From contig NZ_CP060494.1 in the NCBI RefSeq assembly GCF_014334115.1, positions 2,014,501 through 2,078,500 of the forward strand: DNA of 64,000 nucleotides, read 5' to 3'. Position numbers and translations under genes: made by a program. Below are positions 18,238 to 25,842 of this stretch, in pieces. The notes beneath the pieces are model-generated. The model was not told where the DNA came from, did not search any database, and saw only the letters and a program-made list of their open reading frames with translations. This stretch comes from Sphingosinithalassobacter sp. CS137. Lineage in GTDB: Bacteria; Pseudomonadota; Alphaproteobacteria; Sphingomonadales; Sphingomonadaceae. Numbering within the stretch: position 1 is the stretch's first letter; each line of letters opens with the position of its first letter.

Positions 18238-19328
18238 AGGATGACCAGCTCGGCTTCGAGCGCGCCGGCTTCCTTGAGCGCTTCGAGGATCGCGACCAAA
18301 TCGGCCGGCGAGGCGCCGATGGCGTTCACCGCGCGGACGATATCGGCAAGCTGCGGGCCCGGATCGAACAGGAACATCGGATTGCGCTCTTCCTCGACCG
18401 CGACCGAGCTTTGCTCCTCGAGCGCGGTCACCCCGCGGCTGAACGGAGCGGGCTGCACGATGCGCGGGGCCTCGTCGATCTGCACGGTCAGCTTGCCATG
18501 CGTGACGGCGGCGGGACGCACCCGGACCGCCGAGTTGATGACGACCGTTCCGGTACGGGCGTTGACGATGACGCGGGCAGGGGCTTGCGCCGCCTCGACG
18601 GGAAGATTCTCGATCTCGCTCATCATGGTTGCGCGAACGTCGGCGCCGGGCGGCGCCATCACCGCCACCGAAACGCCGTCGATCGCGCGGGCGCGCTGCT
18701 CGCCGAAGCGCAGGTTGATCGCGTCGGCCACGCGCTGCGCAGTGGTGAAGTCCGAGCGCGCGAGGTTGAAAGTGAGATACGGCGTCGTTTCGAAGCCGGT
18801 CTCGACCGCGCGCTCGACCGTAGCGCCCTCGGGAATGCGGCCGGTCGATGGGACGTTGACCACGATCCGTGATCCGTCGCGGCCCTCGGCGCCGAGCCCT
18901 CCCACCGCGAGGTTGCCTTGCGCCATCGCATAGATTTCGCCGTCCGCGCCCAGCAGCGGACTGAGGATCAGCGTGCCGCCGCGCAGGCTGCGCGCCCGGC
19001 CCATGGCCGATACGGTGATGTCGAGCCGCTGGCCCGGCTTGGCGAACGGCGGCAGCTCGGCCGTGATCATCACAGCCGCCGCGTTCTTGAGCGCCGGATT
19101 GACCCCCGGCGGCAGCTGCAGCCCGAAGCGCGACGCGACGCCGCGCATCGACTGGACCGTATATTCGAGATTGTCGTCGCCCGTGCCGGGCAGGCCGACG
19201 ACGATGCCATAGCCGGTCAGCTGGTTCGAACGGATGCCCTGGAAGCCGCCGAGATCCTTCACGCGCTGCGCGGCAGCGGGCTGGATCGCGATCAGGCCGG
19301 CGAGCAGGGCGAGGAGCAAGCGAGTCAT
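18234..19328 (-). CDS. flgI: Flagellar P-ring protein FlgI
   Basis: A 364-aa periplasmic protein. Sec signal peptide (1-20, AAA/QR), then the P-ring signature [20 protein letters not shown] with [12 protein letters not shown], and the C-terminal [37 protein letters not shown] region. It assembles around the rod in the peptidoglycan layer. Length matches the family (about 365). Overlaps flgJ by 4 bp. Confidence 0.96.
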   Translation of the reverse strand: [364 protein letters not shown]

Positions 19329-19348
19329 GGCGGCGTCTCTCCGTCGGC

Positions 19349-20035
19349 TCAGAAGGGGCTGATGATCTGGAAGAAGCGGCTGAGCCAGCCCTGCCGGCTC
19401 GCCCGGGCGAGGTCGCCGCGGCCGGTGTAGCTGATCTGCGCATCGGCGACGCGAGTCGATGCGACGCGGTTATAGGCGTCGACGTCCGCAGTACGGACGA
19501 TGCCGCGGATGCGGACGAATTCGTCGCCGCGATTGAGCGTCAGCCGCTTCTCGCCCTGGACCACCATCAGGCCGTTGCCGAGCAGTTCGGCGACGGTGAC
19601 GGTGATCTCCCCGGAAAGCGCATTGGCCTGATCCGCGGTGCCGCCGCCCTGGAATCCCCGATTGCCGCCGAACGTGGCGTCGCTCGGGCTGAACAGCGAG
19701 AGCGGCCCGGTGGTCGGTGGTAGGATCGAAAATCCGCCCGAGCTGTCGAGGTTGGTGCCCGCCGATTTGGAGGCGCTCGTGCGCTCGACCAGAACGATCG
19801 TCAGCGGATCGCCCACGCGGCGGGCGCGCTGGCCCTCGTACAGCGCCGCATAACCCTGGCTCGCCTGAAAGATGCCGCCGTTGGCGGGCGGCGCCGGTTG
19901 CGCGATCGGCACGGCGGGCGCGAACTGCGGATCGGCGTCGCGGCGCTGCGCCTCGGCCGGAGCCGCGCTGAACGCCAGCACGGCGACGGCGGCCGAACCA
20001 AGGGCGAGGCCGGCGAGAAAGCGTGCCGAGCGCAT
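19349..20035 (-). CDS. flgH: Flagellar L-ring protein FlgH
   Basis: A 228-aa outer membrane ring protein. The N-terminus has a signal peptide ending AEAQ without an obvious lipobox Cys, unlike enterobacterial FlgH, which is a lipoprotein. Family motifs: LYEGQRARRVGDPLTIVLVERTSASKSAGT, GEITVTVAELLGNGLMVVQGEKRL and GDEFVRIRGIVRTADV. Start at 20035, directly after flgG; seven extra residues are possible upstream. Confidence 0.94.
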   Translation of the reverse strand: MRSARFLAGLALGSAAVAVLAFSAAPAEAQRRDADPQFAPAVPIAQPAPPANGGIFQASQGYAALYEGQRARRVGDPLTIVLVERTSASKSAGTNLDSSGGFSILPPTTGPLSLFSPSDATFGGNRGFQGGGTADQANALSGEITVTVAELLGNGLMVVQGEKRLTLNRGDEFVRIRGIVRTADVDAYNRVASTRVADAQISYTGRGDLARASRQGWLSRFFQIISPF

Positions 20036-20036
20036 G

Positions 20037-20825
20037 TCAGACGTTCTGGTTGACATATTGCAGCATCTCGTCGGTTGCCGAGATCATCTTCGAATTGACC
20101 TCATAGGCGCGCTGGGTTTCGATCATGTCGACGAGTTCCTCGACGACGTTGACGTTCGAGCCTTCGAGCATGCCCTGGCGGATGTTGCCGCGGCCGTCCT
20201 CGCCTGGATTGCCCAGATTGGCGGCGCCCGAGGCGGCGGTCTCGATCAGATAATTGTCGCCCTGCGCCTGCAGCCCCGCCGAATTGGGAAAGCTGGCGAT
20301 CTGGATCTGCCCGAGCGTGCTCGGCTCGGTCTGCCCCGCGACCGTCGCCGAGACGGTGCCGTCGGTGCCGATGGTGATCGACGTCGCTCCTTCCGGAACG
20401 GTAATGCCGGGCATCAGCTGATAGCCTTCGGACGTGACCAGCATGCCTTCGGCGCTGCGCGAGAAGTTGCCGGCGCGGGTGTAGCCGAGCTGGCCACCGG
20501 GCAGCTGCACCTGGAAATAGCCGTTGCCGTCCAGCGCCAGGTCGAGCGCATTGCCCGTCGTCTGGAGCGAACCCTGGGTCTCGATCCGCGCGGTGCCCTG
20601 GATGCGCACGCCGGTGCCCAGATTGATGCCGGTGGCATATTGGGTATCGGCGGTGCTCGCCGATCCGGGCGCGGTCACCACCTGATAGGCGAGCGTCTGG
20701 AACGAGGCGCGGTCGCGCTTGAACCCGGTCGTATTCACGTTCGCCAGATTGTTCGAGATCACGCGCATGCGCATGTCCTGGGCGTCGAGCCCGGTGCGCG
20801 CGATGTGCAGTGCGGCGGAACCCAT
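20037..20825 (-). CDS. flgG: Flagellar distal rod protein FlgG
   Basis: A 262-aa distal rod subunit. The N-terminal motif is ARTGLDAQDMRMRVISNNLANVNTTGFKRDRA; the C-terminal motif is EGSNVNVVEELVDMIETQRAYEVNSKMISATDEMLQYVNQ. Length exactly fits the family. Exported through the flagellar type III apparatus. It lies between flgF and flgH as in most bacteria. Confidence 0.97.
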   Translation of the reverse strand: MGSAALHIARTGLDAQDMRMRVISNNLANVNTTGFKRDRASFQTLAYQVVTAPGSASTADTQYATGINLGTGVRIQGTARIETQGSLQTTGNALDLALDGNGYFQVQLPGGQLGYTRAGNFSRSAEGMLVTSEGYQLMPGITVPEGATSITIGTDGTVSATVAGQTEPSTLGQIQIASFPNSAGLQAQGDNYLIETAASGAANLGNPGEDGRGNIRQGMLEGSNVNVVEELVDMIETQRAYEVNSKMISATDEMLQYVNQNV

Positions 20826-20837
20826 TGCTTGTCCTCC

Positions 20838-21581
20838 TTAACCGGGCATCCGCATCAGCGATGCGGTGCTTTCGTCCATGCTCTTGGCCTCTTTCAGGAG
20901 GTTGGCCTGGACCTCATAGGCGCGCTGGTTCTCGATCATGTCGACCAGCGCCTGCGTGAGATTGACGTTCGACTGCTCGAGCGTGCCCGTTTCGACGCGG
21001 GCGTCGAGATCGGAGGGCAGGGCGCCGCCGCCGCGAACGTGGAGCAGATTGTCGAGCCCCTTCACCGTATCCGATCCCTCGGGACTGGCGAGCTTGATCC
21101 GATCGATGATCTGCGGCTGCGTGGGGTCGCCGCCCGGCGGCACGATCGAGACGCTGCCATCGGCGGCGATCGCGATCGATTGATGCGGCGGGACCGTGAT
21201 GGGGCCCCCCGACCCCATCACCGGAAAACCGTCGCCGGTCTCCAGCACGCCCGACGGCGCGACCTGCAGGTCGCCGCGCCGGGTATAGGCCTCGCTGCCG
21301 TCGCCCGCCTGCACTGCGATCCATGCTTCGCCGGCGACCGCCACGTCGAGCGGGCGACCGGTCTGGACGAGCGCGCCGGGTCGCCGATCGGCGTCGAGCA
21401 CCTGCTCCGTCGCGAGCTGGCGCGAGGCGAGGCCATCGCCGGACACCAGCATGCGGTCGAACGAGACCCGGTCGGCGCGATAGCCCACGGTCGAGGCATT
21501 CGCGATGTTGTTCGCGATCGAAGCCTGCGCCGCCATCTGGCTGCGCAGCCCCGAAAGTGCCGTGTAGACGAGCCGATCCAT
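20838..21581 (-). CDS. flgF: Flagellar proximal rod protein FlgF
   Basis: A 247-aa rod protein with SGLRSQMAAQASIANNIANASTVGYRADR at the N-terminus and EQSNVNLTQALVDMIENQRAYEVQANLLKEAKSMDE at the C-terminus, both typical of the FlgF/FlgG family. Twelve bases separate it from flgG. It forms part of the proximal rod crossing the periplasm. Confidence 0.95.
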   Translation of the reverse strand: MDRLVYTALSGLRSQMAAQASIANNIANASTVGYRADRVSFDRMLVSGDGLASRQLATEQVLDADRRPGALVQTGRPLDVAVAGEAWIAVQAGDGSEAYTRRGDLQVAPSGVLETGDGFPVMGSGGPITVPPHQSIAIAADGSVSIVPPGGDPTQPQIIDRIKLASPEGSDTVKGLDNLLHVRGGGALPSDLDARVETGTLEQSNVNLTQALVDMIENQRAYEVQANLLKEAKSMDESTASLMRMPG

Positions 21582-21607
21582 GTCCTGTCCTCCCGCCGCG
21601 GCTGCGA

Positions 21608-22915
21608 TCAGCTGCGGATGTTGAAGATGGTCTGCGAGATCTGGCTCGCGGTATCGAGCGCCTTGGCGTTCGCCTGGAAGTTGCGCTGTGCGGCGATCAG
21701 CCCGACCAGTTCCTCGGTGATGTCGACGTTCGAGCGCTCGACCGCGCCCGCCATCAGACCGCCGAAGCCGTTGGTGCCGGGCTCGCCGAGCCGCGGTTCG
21801 CCCGAGAGGCCGGTCGCCGACCAGGTCGAATTGCCCAGCTGGCGCAATCCCGACGGATTGGAGAAGTTGGCGAGCACCACCTTGCCGAGCGGCTGGCTGT
21901 CGCCGTTCGAGAAGCTCGCGCGGACGATGCCGTCGTCGCCGATGGTGACGCCTTCGAACTGGCCTACCGCGGCGCCGTCCTGGCTGCGCGCGTTGACGCT
22001 GAACGGCGAGCCGACCTGCGTGGTGGCATTGCCGAAGTCGAGCGTGAGCACCTGTTCGGAAGTAGCGCCGGGCGCCAGGAAGCCGCTGAACGTCGTGGGT
22101 GCCGATGGCGCGGTCAGCTTGCCGGTCGCGTCGAATTCGAGCGTGATCGGAAGCGGCTCGCCGTCGCCCGCGTCACCCGCACTCAGCTGCTGGTCGCCGA
22201 CGAACGAATAGACCTTCCAGTTCGAGGTCTGGTTATCGACCGTGGGCGAGGCCTCGCGGACGAAATAATTGGTCAGCGTCAGCGCGTTGCCGTTCGCATC
22301 GTAGATCGTCGTCTGGGCCGACTGATTGTAGGTGCCCGGATCGAAGCGGTTGAACGTATAGGGCGTTTCCTCGTCGAACCGGGCGGCGTTGGCCGGGATC
22401 GGCGAATTGGCCGAGAGATTGAGCGACAGCGCGACATTCTCGGTCGCCTGCGGCGTGCCGCTGGTCTGCGGCAGGCGCAGCGCCACGGTGGAATCGACCC
22501 CCGTCGCCACCACCGCGCCCGAACCGTCGACCGGATAGACTTGCAGCTTGTTGCCCTGTGCGTCGGTGACATAGCGGTCGCTGTCGACCTTGAAGCTGCC
22601 GTTGCGCGTGAACATCACGCCCGACGATCCCTCGCCCTTCATTGCGAAGAAGCCGTCGCCCGAAATCGCGATGTCGAGCGCCGAGCTCGACTGGGTATAG
22701 CCGCCCTGGCTGAACTGCTGGCGCACCGATTTCACGACGGTGCCCGATCCGACCATCTGGGTCGGGTTCGAATTGGCGGTCGAGGCGATCACGTCGGCGA
22801 ACTGCGTCGTCGAGCGCTTGAAGCCGTTGGTCGAGACGTTCGCGAGATTGTGCGAGATCGTCGACATGTCGGTCTGCGCGGCCTGCAGCCCGCTGAGCGA
22901 AGTGTAGAAGGACAT
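21608..22915 (-). CDS. flgE: Flagellar hook protein FlgE
   Basis: A 435-aa hook subunit. N-terminal MSFYTSLSGLQAAQTDMSTISHNLANVSTNGFKRS, a FlgE D2-type middle region, and a C-terminal ERSNVDITEELVGLIAAQRNFQANAKALDTASQISQTIFNIRS region. A longer open frame reaches 23152, but its extra 79 residues overlap flgD and look nothing like FlgE. The start at 22915 is therefore used. Confidence 0.96.
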   Translation of the reverse strand: MSFYTSLSGLQAAQTDMSTISHNLANVSTNGFKRSTTQFADVIASTANSNPTQMVGSGTVVKSVRQQFSQGGYTQSSSALDIAISGDGFFAMKGEGSSGVMFTRNGSFKVDSDRYVTDAQGNKLQVYPVDGSGAVVATGVDSTVALRLPQTSGTPQATENVALSLNLSANSPIPANAARFDEETPYTFNRFDPGTYNQSAQTTIYDANGNALTLTNYFVREASPTVDNQTSNWKVYSFVGDQQLSAGDAGDGEPLPITLEFDATGKLTAPSAPTTFSGFLAPGATSEQVLTLDFGNATTQVGSPFSVNARSQDGAAVGQFEGVTIGDDGIVRASFSNGDSQPLGKVVLANFSNPSGLRQLGNSTWSATGLSGEPRLGEPGTNGFGGLMAGAVERSNVDITEELVGLIAAQRNFQANAKALDTASQISQTIFNIRS

Positions 22916-22938
22916 TCGGGTTACTCCTGTTTGCGGGC

Positions 22939-23637
22939 TCAGCCGGCCTTGAGGACGGCGGAGGGAGAGATCTGGCCGATGCCAGGAAGGGTGAGGACGG
23001 GTTCGCCGCCCGCGTCGAATGCGACCGCAGTGACCGGAGCCCAGACCAGCGGAGTCGCTTCGACGGTTTCGCCTTCGGCGTTCATCGCGCCGACGCGGAT
23101 GCGGAACGGCCCGGCACCGGGTGCGTCGCCGCTGTCGGTCGTGCCGTCCCATTCGAAGTCGATCGCGCCCGCGCTCCGCGCGCCGAGCTGCACCGTCTTC
23201 AGGATCGCGCCGTCGCCATTTTCGATTGTCACGGTGACGTCGCTGGCATCGGCGCCAAGGACGATCGTGCCCCCCATCGTGCCATCGGTGCGCGGATAGG
23301 CAGTGTCGCCTTCGACGAGCACGGTCTTGCCGACCCAGGACAGCGCATCGGCGGTCGTCGTTCCGCCCAGCCGCTCGGAGATCGCCTTCAGCGTCGAGTT
23401 CATCTCGCTGATGCCGGCGAGACTCGAGAATTGCGCCATCTGGGCGACCATCTGGCTGTTGTCGACCGGCTCGAACGGATCCTGATTCTTCAGCTGCGCG
23501 GTCATGAGCGTCAGAAAGTCGCTCTGATCCATCTCGGTCCGGCCAAGATTGGCGGTGTTCGCCGAGGCGGTCGCGGCGTTCGACGGTGTCGTGCGGCCGA
23601 TGCCGAGGGTGGCGAGGGTGGAATCGAAGCTGCTCAT
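22939..23637 (-). CDS. flgD: Flagellar hook assembly protein FlgD
   Basis: A 232-aa hook-capping scaffold. The N-terminal family motif is DQSDFLTLMTAQLKNQDPFEPVDNSQMVAQMAQFSSLAGI at about 37-76; a FlgD Ig-like/tudor region follows (FEWDGTTDSGDAPGAGPFRIRVGAM). It is needed for FlgE polymerisation and is not retained in the finished hook. Its ATG overlaps the flgC stop. Confidence 0.94.
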   Translation of the reverse strand: MSSFDSTLATLGIGRTTPSNAATASANTANLGRTEMDQSDFLTLMTAQLKNQDPFEPVDNSQMVAQMAQFSSLAGISEMNSTLKAISERLGGTTTADALSWVGKTVLVEGDTAYPRTDGTMGGTIVLGADASDVTVTIENGDGAILKTVQLGARSAGAIDFEWDGTTDSGDAPGAGPFRIRVGAMNAEGETVEATPLVWAPVTAVAFDAGGEPVLTLPGIGQISPSAVLKAG

Positions 23638-24050
23638 CAGCCGCGGCCCAGCTTGATCGTGTCGAGGATCAGCGACTTCGCGGTCGCGAGCACTTCGACA
23701 TTGTTCTGATAGTTCCGGGCGGTTTCGAGCATGTCGACCAGCTCCTGCGTCTCGTCGACCGCGCTCTCCCAGACATTGCCGTCGGCATCGGCCATCGGAT
23801 TGCCGGGATCGTAGCGCCGCGTGGGTTCCGTACCCGCGTTGACGACGCGCTCGACATCGACGGTCGACATGCCGCTCGCCGCGTCGAAATGCGTGCGGAA
23901 CACGGGCTTTAGCGTGCGATAGGCCCCGTCTGCGCTCGAGGCGACGGTGCCGGCGTTCGCGAGGTTGGAGGCCGTGGTGTTCATCCGCACGAGCTGCGCT
24001 GACATGGCGCGACCCGCGACCTGGAAGATGGTGAGCGGTTGATCGGGCAT
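23637..24050 (-). CDS. flgC: Flagellar basal-body rod protein FlgC
   Basis: A 137-aa proximal rod protein. N-terminal motif AMSAQLVRMNTTASNLANAGTVASSADGAYR and C-terminal ETQELVDMLETARNYQNNVEVLATAKSLILDTIKLG. Length fits FlgC (about 134-138). Follows flgB by 1 bp and overlaps flgD by 1 bp within an ATGA. Confidence 0.95.
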   Translation of the reverse strand: MPDQPLTIFQVAGRAMSAQLVRMNTTASNLANAGTVASSADGAYRTLKPVFRTHFDAASGMSTVDVERVVNAGTEPTRRYDPGNPMADADGNVWESAVDETQELVDMLETARNYQNNVEVLATAKSLILDTIKLGRG

Positions 24051-24051
24051 C

Positions 24052-24405
24052 TTACTCCCCCCTCAAGGCGCGCGTGATGGTGTTGATCCGCCCGTTCAGG
24101 AACGACAGCGTCGTCTGATAGGCGACGGCATTCTCGGCGAAGGCGGTCTGCTCCGTGGCGAGCTCTACCGTATTGCCGTCCGCGCTGGGCTGGACCGGAA
24201 CACGGTAGAGCGTCGCCTGCGCGATCGCCTGGTCGGATGCGCCCCCCGACGCCTCCAGTCCGGCGAGCGCTGCCCGGAAGTCGATGTCCTTCGCCAGATA
24301 TCCTGGCGTGGACGCATTCGCGATGTTGGATGCGAGCATGCCCATGCGCTGCGAGCGCACGGTCAGCGCCGCGCCATGCACACCGAAAAGGCCATCGTTC
24401 GACAT
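24052..24405 (-). CDS. flgB: Flagellar basal-body rod protein FlgB
   Basis: A 117-aa proximal rod protein. Motifs: LTVRSQRMGMLASNIANASTPGYLAKDIDFRAAL at the N-terminus and AFAENAVAYQTTLSFLNGRINTITRALRGE at the C-terminus. GGGAG lies 9 bases before the chosen ATG; a second ATG three codons earlier is less well placed. First gene of an 11-gene minus-strand run, preceded by a near-consensus sigma54 promoter that gives a leader of about 26 nt. Confidence 0.95.
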   Translation of the reverse strand: MSNDGLFGVHGAALTVRSQRMGMLASNIANASTPGYLAKDIDFRAALAGLEASGGASDQAIAQATLYRVPVQPSADGNTVELATEQTAFAENAVAYQTTLSFLNGRINTITRALRGE

Positions 24406-24441
24406 CGTGCACATCTCCCGCACAAGGTTCGTCCGCATTCC

Positions 24442-24459
24442 AAGCAATGGGCGTGCCAA
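24442..24459 (-). promoter_or_regulatory. Sigma54 promoter of the flgB operon
   Basis: Minus strand reads TTGGCACGCCCATTGCTT: GG and GC are separated by exactly 10 bases and the -24 element TTGGCAC is perfect. The predicted start is near 24432. Two palindromic candidate enhancers lie 89 and 110 bp upstream of it. Confidence 0.85.
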
Positions 24460-24511
24460 TTGCGCTTCGGCGCCTCGAGAACCCTCGGGTGCCGTTTGCG
24501 ATCGGCAGGAG

Positions 24512-24527
24512 CGGCAGGTTTTTGCCG
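24512..24527. promoter_or_regulatory. Candidate activator (FlbD-like) site 1
   Basis: CGGCA-GGTTTT-TGCCG, a CGGCA-N6-TGCCG inverted repeat. It resembles, from memory, the ftr enhancers bound by Caulobacter FlbD. Centred about 98 bp upstream of the stator-like gene's predicted start and about 88 bp upstream of that of flgB. Binding is inferred. Confidence 0.6.
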
Positions 24528-24533
24528 GATCGG

Positions 24534-24549
24534 CGGCAACCGGTTGCCG
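24534..24549. promoter_or_regulatory. Candidate activator (FlbD-like) site 2
   Basis: CGGCAACCGGTTGCCG is a perfect 16-bp palindrome with the same CGGCA-N6-TGCCG arms, centred 22 bp (about two helical turns) from site 1. The pair sits between two divergent sigma54 promoters and could serve both. Confidence 0.62.
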
Positions 24550-24590
24550 GAACGGTCGCGAATGGTCCGGCGAGGGGCTTGAGCGGGGAG

Positions 24591-24608
24591 TTGGCCTGCG
24601 GATTGCAT
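24591..24608 (+). promoter_or_regulatory. Sigma54 promoter of the stator-like pair
   Basis: TTGGCCTGCGGATTGCAT has the exact GG-N10-GC spacing and a good -12 TTGCA, with a weaker -24 (TTGGCC). The predicted transcript start, near 24618, falls at the ATG at 24619, so the mRNA would be leaderless or nearly so. Confidence 0.65.
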
Positions 24609-24618
24609 CGCGCGGAGC

Positions 24619-25281
24619 ATGACAGCCGCCGACCTCGCTCCCTTCCTCGATCCGCTCGCACTCGCCATCGTCGGAGGCGGGACAATGCTCGCGGTGGCGC
24701 TCCGGACTCCGGGCCGCGACTTGGTCCGCGGAGTGGCCGCCCTGCGCGTGCTCGGGCGCCGCCGCTTCGACGCCGAGCCGCTGCTCGCGCAGGTCGCGGC
24801 GCTGACGCGTATTTCGCGGCGGCATGGCGTGATCGCGCTCGACCGTGCGGTCATCGCAGACGCCGATGTCGCAGCCGCCGTCGAAGCCATTGTCGATGGC
24901 GCGCGTGCCGATGCCGTGGCGGAACTGGTCGCGCGCCGCCGTAGCGCGCGCGCCGAGCGCCACCGCGCGGCGGCGGAACTCTGGGCGGCGGCCGCCGAAG
25001 CGGCGCCGGCGATGGGAATGATCGGCACGCTGATCGGGCTGGTTCGGATGTTCACGACGATGAGCGATCCCGCGGCGATCGGCGGAGCGATGGCAGTGGC
25101 GCTGCTCACCACCCTCTATGGCGCGGTGCTGGCGAGCCTGGTGGCGCTGCCGGTCGCGGCGCGGCTGCGGCGGCTTGCGCGCGTCGAGGCACAGGAGCGG
25201 CTGCGGCTGGAGGCACCGCTGGTGGCGCTTGCCTCGATTCAGCCAGCGGGCGTTCGGGCGCCGCACGAGATCGCGGCATGA
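24619..25281 (+). CDS. MotA/PomA-like proton channel protein of a second stator-like pair
   Basis: A 220-aa MotA/TolQ/ExbB-superfamily protein, closer in motif to PomA than to the MotA at 14688. The key segment EAAPAMGMIGTLIGLVRMF, followed by MAVALLTTLYGAVLASLVALPVA, matches TM3-TM4 of PomA. LALAIVGGGTMLAVALR matches PomA TM2. TM1 is missing, so only three TM segments are predicted instead of four. A downstream ATG at 24685 has a better ribosome site but would delete the first TM. It overlaps its MotB-like partner and lies between flgB and flgA. Function unassigned: alternative stator, motor accessory or regulator. Confidence 0.75.
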   Translation: MTAADLAPFLDPLALAIVGGGTMLAVALRTPGRDLVRGVAALRVLGRRRFDAEPLLAQVAALTRISRRHGVIALDRAVIADADVAAAVEAIVDGARADAVAELVARRRSARAERHRAAAELWAAAAEAAPAMGMIGTLIGLVRMFTTMSDPAAIGGAMAVALLTTLYGAVLASLVALPVAARLRRLARVEAQERLRLEAPLVALASIQPAGVRAPHEIAA

Positions 25282-25787
25282 TCGACATTTCCGAAGAGGG
25301 CGCGCGCAACGCCCGGCCCGTGTGGCTGACGACACTCGCCGATCTTGGCCTGCTGCTCATGGGCTTCTTCGTCTTTCTGCAGGCGACACAGGCCGAACCG
25401 CGGCTTCTCGCCTCGGGCTTCCGCGCCGCCTTCGATGCGCCCGCTGCGGAGCCGCGTCCGGCGATGCCGGTCGCCGCGGCGATTCTCGAAGGCTTCGCGC
25501 CCGGATCGGCAGTGTTGCCGCCGGCCGCGCATGTCGTCGCCTGGGCGCGCGATGCCGCGCGTGACCCGCGCACGCGGATCACGGTGACCGGAGAGGCGGG
25601 GCGCGACGCTGCCGATCGCGACTTAGCGACCGGCAGCGCTGCGATCCTCGCTGCCGACCGGGCGCGGGCCGTCGCCGCCCTGCTGGTGCGTGGCGGCGCC
25701 GTCGCGCCGGACAGGATCGAGATCGCCACTGCGGACGGCCGGCGCCGCGCGGTGCTGACGCTTGGATACGCGGGCGTGCCGCAATGA
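25278..25787 (+). CDS. Degenerate MotB-like protein, partner of the second stator-like pair
   Basis: A 169-aa protein with one TM segment (about 16-35, LTTLADLGLLLMGFFVFLQA). Asp22 lines up with the proton-binding Asp of MotB (YADFVTAMMAFF). The C-terminal half has the outline of an OmpA/MotB domain (RITVTGEAG..., [33 protein letters not shown]), but the usual GHTD motif is replaced. Total length is about half that of MotB. Overlaps the MotA-like gene by 4 bp. Peptidoglycan binding is doubtful; a pairing with the preceding channel protein is likely. Confidence 0.65.
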   Translation: MIDISEEGARNARPVWLTTLADLGLLLMGFFVFLQATQAEPRLLASGFRAAFDAPAAEPRPAMPVAAAILEGFAPGSAVLPPAAHVVAWARDAARDPRTRITVTGEAGRDAADRDLATGSAAILAADRARAVAALLVRGGAVAPDRIEIATADGRRRAVLTLGYAGVPQ

Positions 25788-25795
25788 CCGTTGGC

Positions 25796-25813
25796 CCGGC
25801 ACGATTGTTGCTG
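25796..25813 (+). promoter_or_regulatory. Sigma54 promoter of flgA
   Basis: CCGGCACGATTGTTGCTG has GG-N10-GC spacing and a strong -12 TTGCT. The predicted start near 25823 leaves a 20-nt leader containing AAGGAG before the flgA ATG. Confidence 0.75.
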
Positions 25814-25842
25814 CGCAGGCGCCGATAACGAAGGAGAAGATC

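Noticed and set aside
17914..19443. FlgJ as a frameshifted longer protein with a lost hydrolase
   Set aside because: The upstream part of this frame is antisense-free but lies entirely within flgI in another frame and has no hydrolase similarity; the short GTG start couples neatly to flgI.
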